From positions 1 through 7,960 of the forward strand of contig CAKSGI010000076.1 in the NCBI GenBank assembly GCA_934454005.1: a DNA stretch of 7,960 nt, in the 5' to 3' direction. Source of the stretch: an uncultured Eubacteriales bacterium. GTDB taxonomy: Bacteria > Bacillota_A > Clostridia > Oscillospirales > Acutalibacteraceae. The notes beneath the pieces are model-generated. The model searched no databases. It saw only the letters and a program-made list of their open reading frames with translations, and was not told where the DNA came from. Below are positions 7,169-7,960 of the stretch, in pieces; the first letter of the stretch is position 1, and each line of letters starts with the position of its first letter. The translations under genes were made by a program, and so were the position numbers.

Positions 7169-7960
7169 CTACTTATTTTCATATACTTGATATAGCAATT
7201 GATCTTTCTTTTTGATTACTTGTAAAACAGCAGGTTCTATATCAATAAGATCTTGTTTTATCTCATCTAAATGAGAAATATAGTTTTCTAATGACTGTTG
7301 ATTAAAATCTTCTAAATCAATAATATTATCTACTCTATATGTAAAATGAATTGAATCCAGTTTATTGCGATAATAATTATCATATGAAATACTTAAAACA
7401 GGAACTTTTGAAGATAATGAGAAAACAGCCTGATGAAATCTGCTGCCAATATTGAACTTGGCATTAGCCACAATATATTTAGCAGCTAATATTTCGCCAT
7501 CTAAATATATATCTTCAAAAAGAATATACTCTTTGATATCTTCGATATCTATATTCTTCCAAAGTTTTAAATCTCCTGATGAAAAACCGATAATATAAAA
7601 ACCATCTACAATATGTTCTTCAATACAATATTTCATGAATGGAACTAAAACTGATGTCATTTTTTGTATTAATTCATCATTATTCCCTTTCCATTCATGT
7701 AAACAAATACAACCATAATTTTGCAGTTTTAGAATTGTTTTCTTCGGTTTTAAAGTAATTGCATCATCTGCTGTACGTATAAAATCAATTTGATTTAAAT
7801 TCAAGTATTTATAAGATGCATCTCTAAAATCAATAAATTCAGCAGATACTAACGCTTCTCGTAAATCAGTAATGTATTGATGATTGCGTCGGTGGACAAA
7901 GGGATACACAATAAAACAACCAAATATGGACTGCCAACCTACTGAAATTACCGCCCTAAT
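7169..7960 (-). CDS. Polysaccharide pyruvyl transferase family protein, 5' end beyond the window
   Basis: The frame is open from the right edge to a TAG at 7169-7171, giving 263 residues of the C-terminal part. Family marks, numbered from the first codon in the window, are an ISVGW strand near the edge (5-9), FRDAS (45-49, the usual vRD position), a TADDA strand (63-67), and the diagnostic GSRFHQAVFSLSS (172-184) with the conserved Arg and His, followed by VPVLSISYDN. Enzymes of this family (CsaB and capsule or exopolysaccharide homologues) transfer pyruvate from phosphoenolpyruvate to a sugar as a ketal, making the polymer acidic. A GTG at 7909 could be read as a start, but the family match continues upstream of it and no SD precedes it, so it is probably an internal valine. 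The frame ends 97 bases before the GT-C gene. The exact acceptor is unknown. Confidence 0.82.
   Translation of the reverse strand: MRAVISVGWQSIFGCFIVYPFVHRRNHQYITDLREALVSAEFIDFRDASYKYLNLNQIDFIRTADDAITLKPKKTILKLQNYGCICLHEWKGNNDELIQKMTSVLVPFMKYCIEEHIVDGFYIIGFSSGDLKLWKNIDIEDIKEYILFEDIYLDGEILAAKYIVANAKFNIGSRFHQAVFSLSSKVPVLSISYDNYYRNKLDSIHFTYRVDNIIDLEDFNQQSLENYISHLDEIKQDLIDIEPAVLQVIKKKDQLLYQVYENK

Noticed and set aside
7907..7909. GTG as the start of the pyruvyl transferase
   Set aside because: The frame stays open to the window edge with family-like sequence (ISVGW), and no ribosome binding site precedes the GTG, so the gene is treated as 5'-partial.

Overview
The window is AT-rich bacterial DNA. 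All five recognisable genes lie on the minus strand, so transcription runs from the right edge to the left. Clear AGGAG-type ribosome binding sites, Gram-positive signal peptides and BspA-type (DUF285) leucine-rich repeats suggest a low-GC Firmicute. A gut or oral member of the Erysipelotrichia/Coprobacillus group is my best guess. This placement is inferred from style and domain content, not from a marker gene.

In transcription order the layout is as follows. (1) 7960-7169: a polysaccharide pyruvyl transferase family protein, cut at its 5' end by the window edge. (2) 7071-5551: a multi-pass membrane glycosyltransferase of the GT-C / GT39-like type. (3) 5435-4332: a family 2 (GT-A) glycosyltransferase. 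(4) 4292-1083: a 1069-residue secreted mosaic protein with a signal peptide, a coiled coil, a CAP/SCP domain containing a helical insertion, a second coiled coil, a small unnamed module, four DUF285 repeats and three 74-residue S-layer-homology-like repeats. (5) 1006-1: the N-terminal 335 residues of a second secreted DUF285 protein with a long acidic stalk, cut at its 3' end by the window edge. Gaps between genes are 39 to 115 bases. No convincing terminator is visible, so one transcript, or a few overlapping ones, is plausible.

The upstream three genes look like part of a surface-polysaccharide locus: a lipid-linked-sugar transferase, a nucleotide-sugar transferase and a pyruvylating enzyme. 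The two downstream genes encode exported surface proteins. In organisms with SLH-anchored proteins, the wall polymer that binds SLH domains must be pyruvylated. A pyruvyl transferase so close to a protein ending in three SLH-like repeats therefore suggests, without proving it, that this locus makes both an anchor polymer and its client. The two surface proteins also share an uncharacterised module of about 85-95 residues just before their leucine-rich repeats. No RNA gene, CRISPR array, insertion sequence or integrase is visible, and no gene-free stretch exceeds 300 bases.
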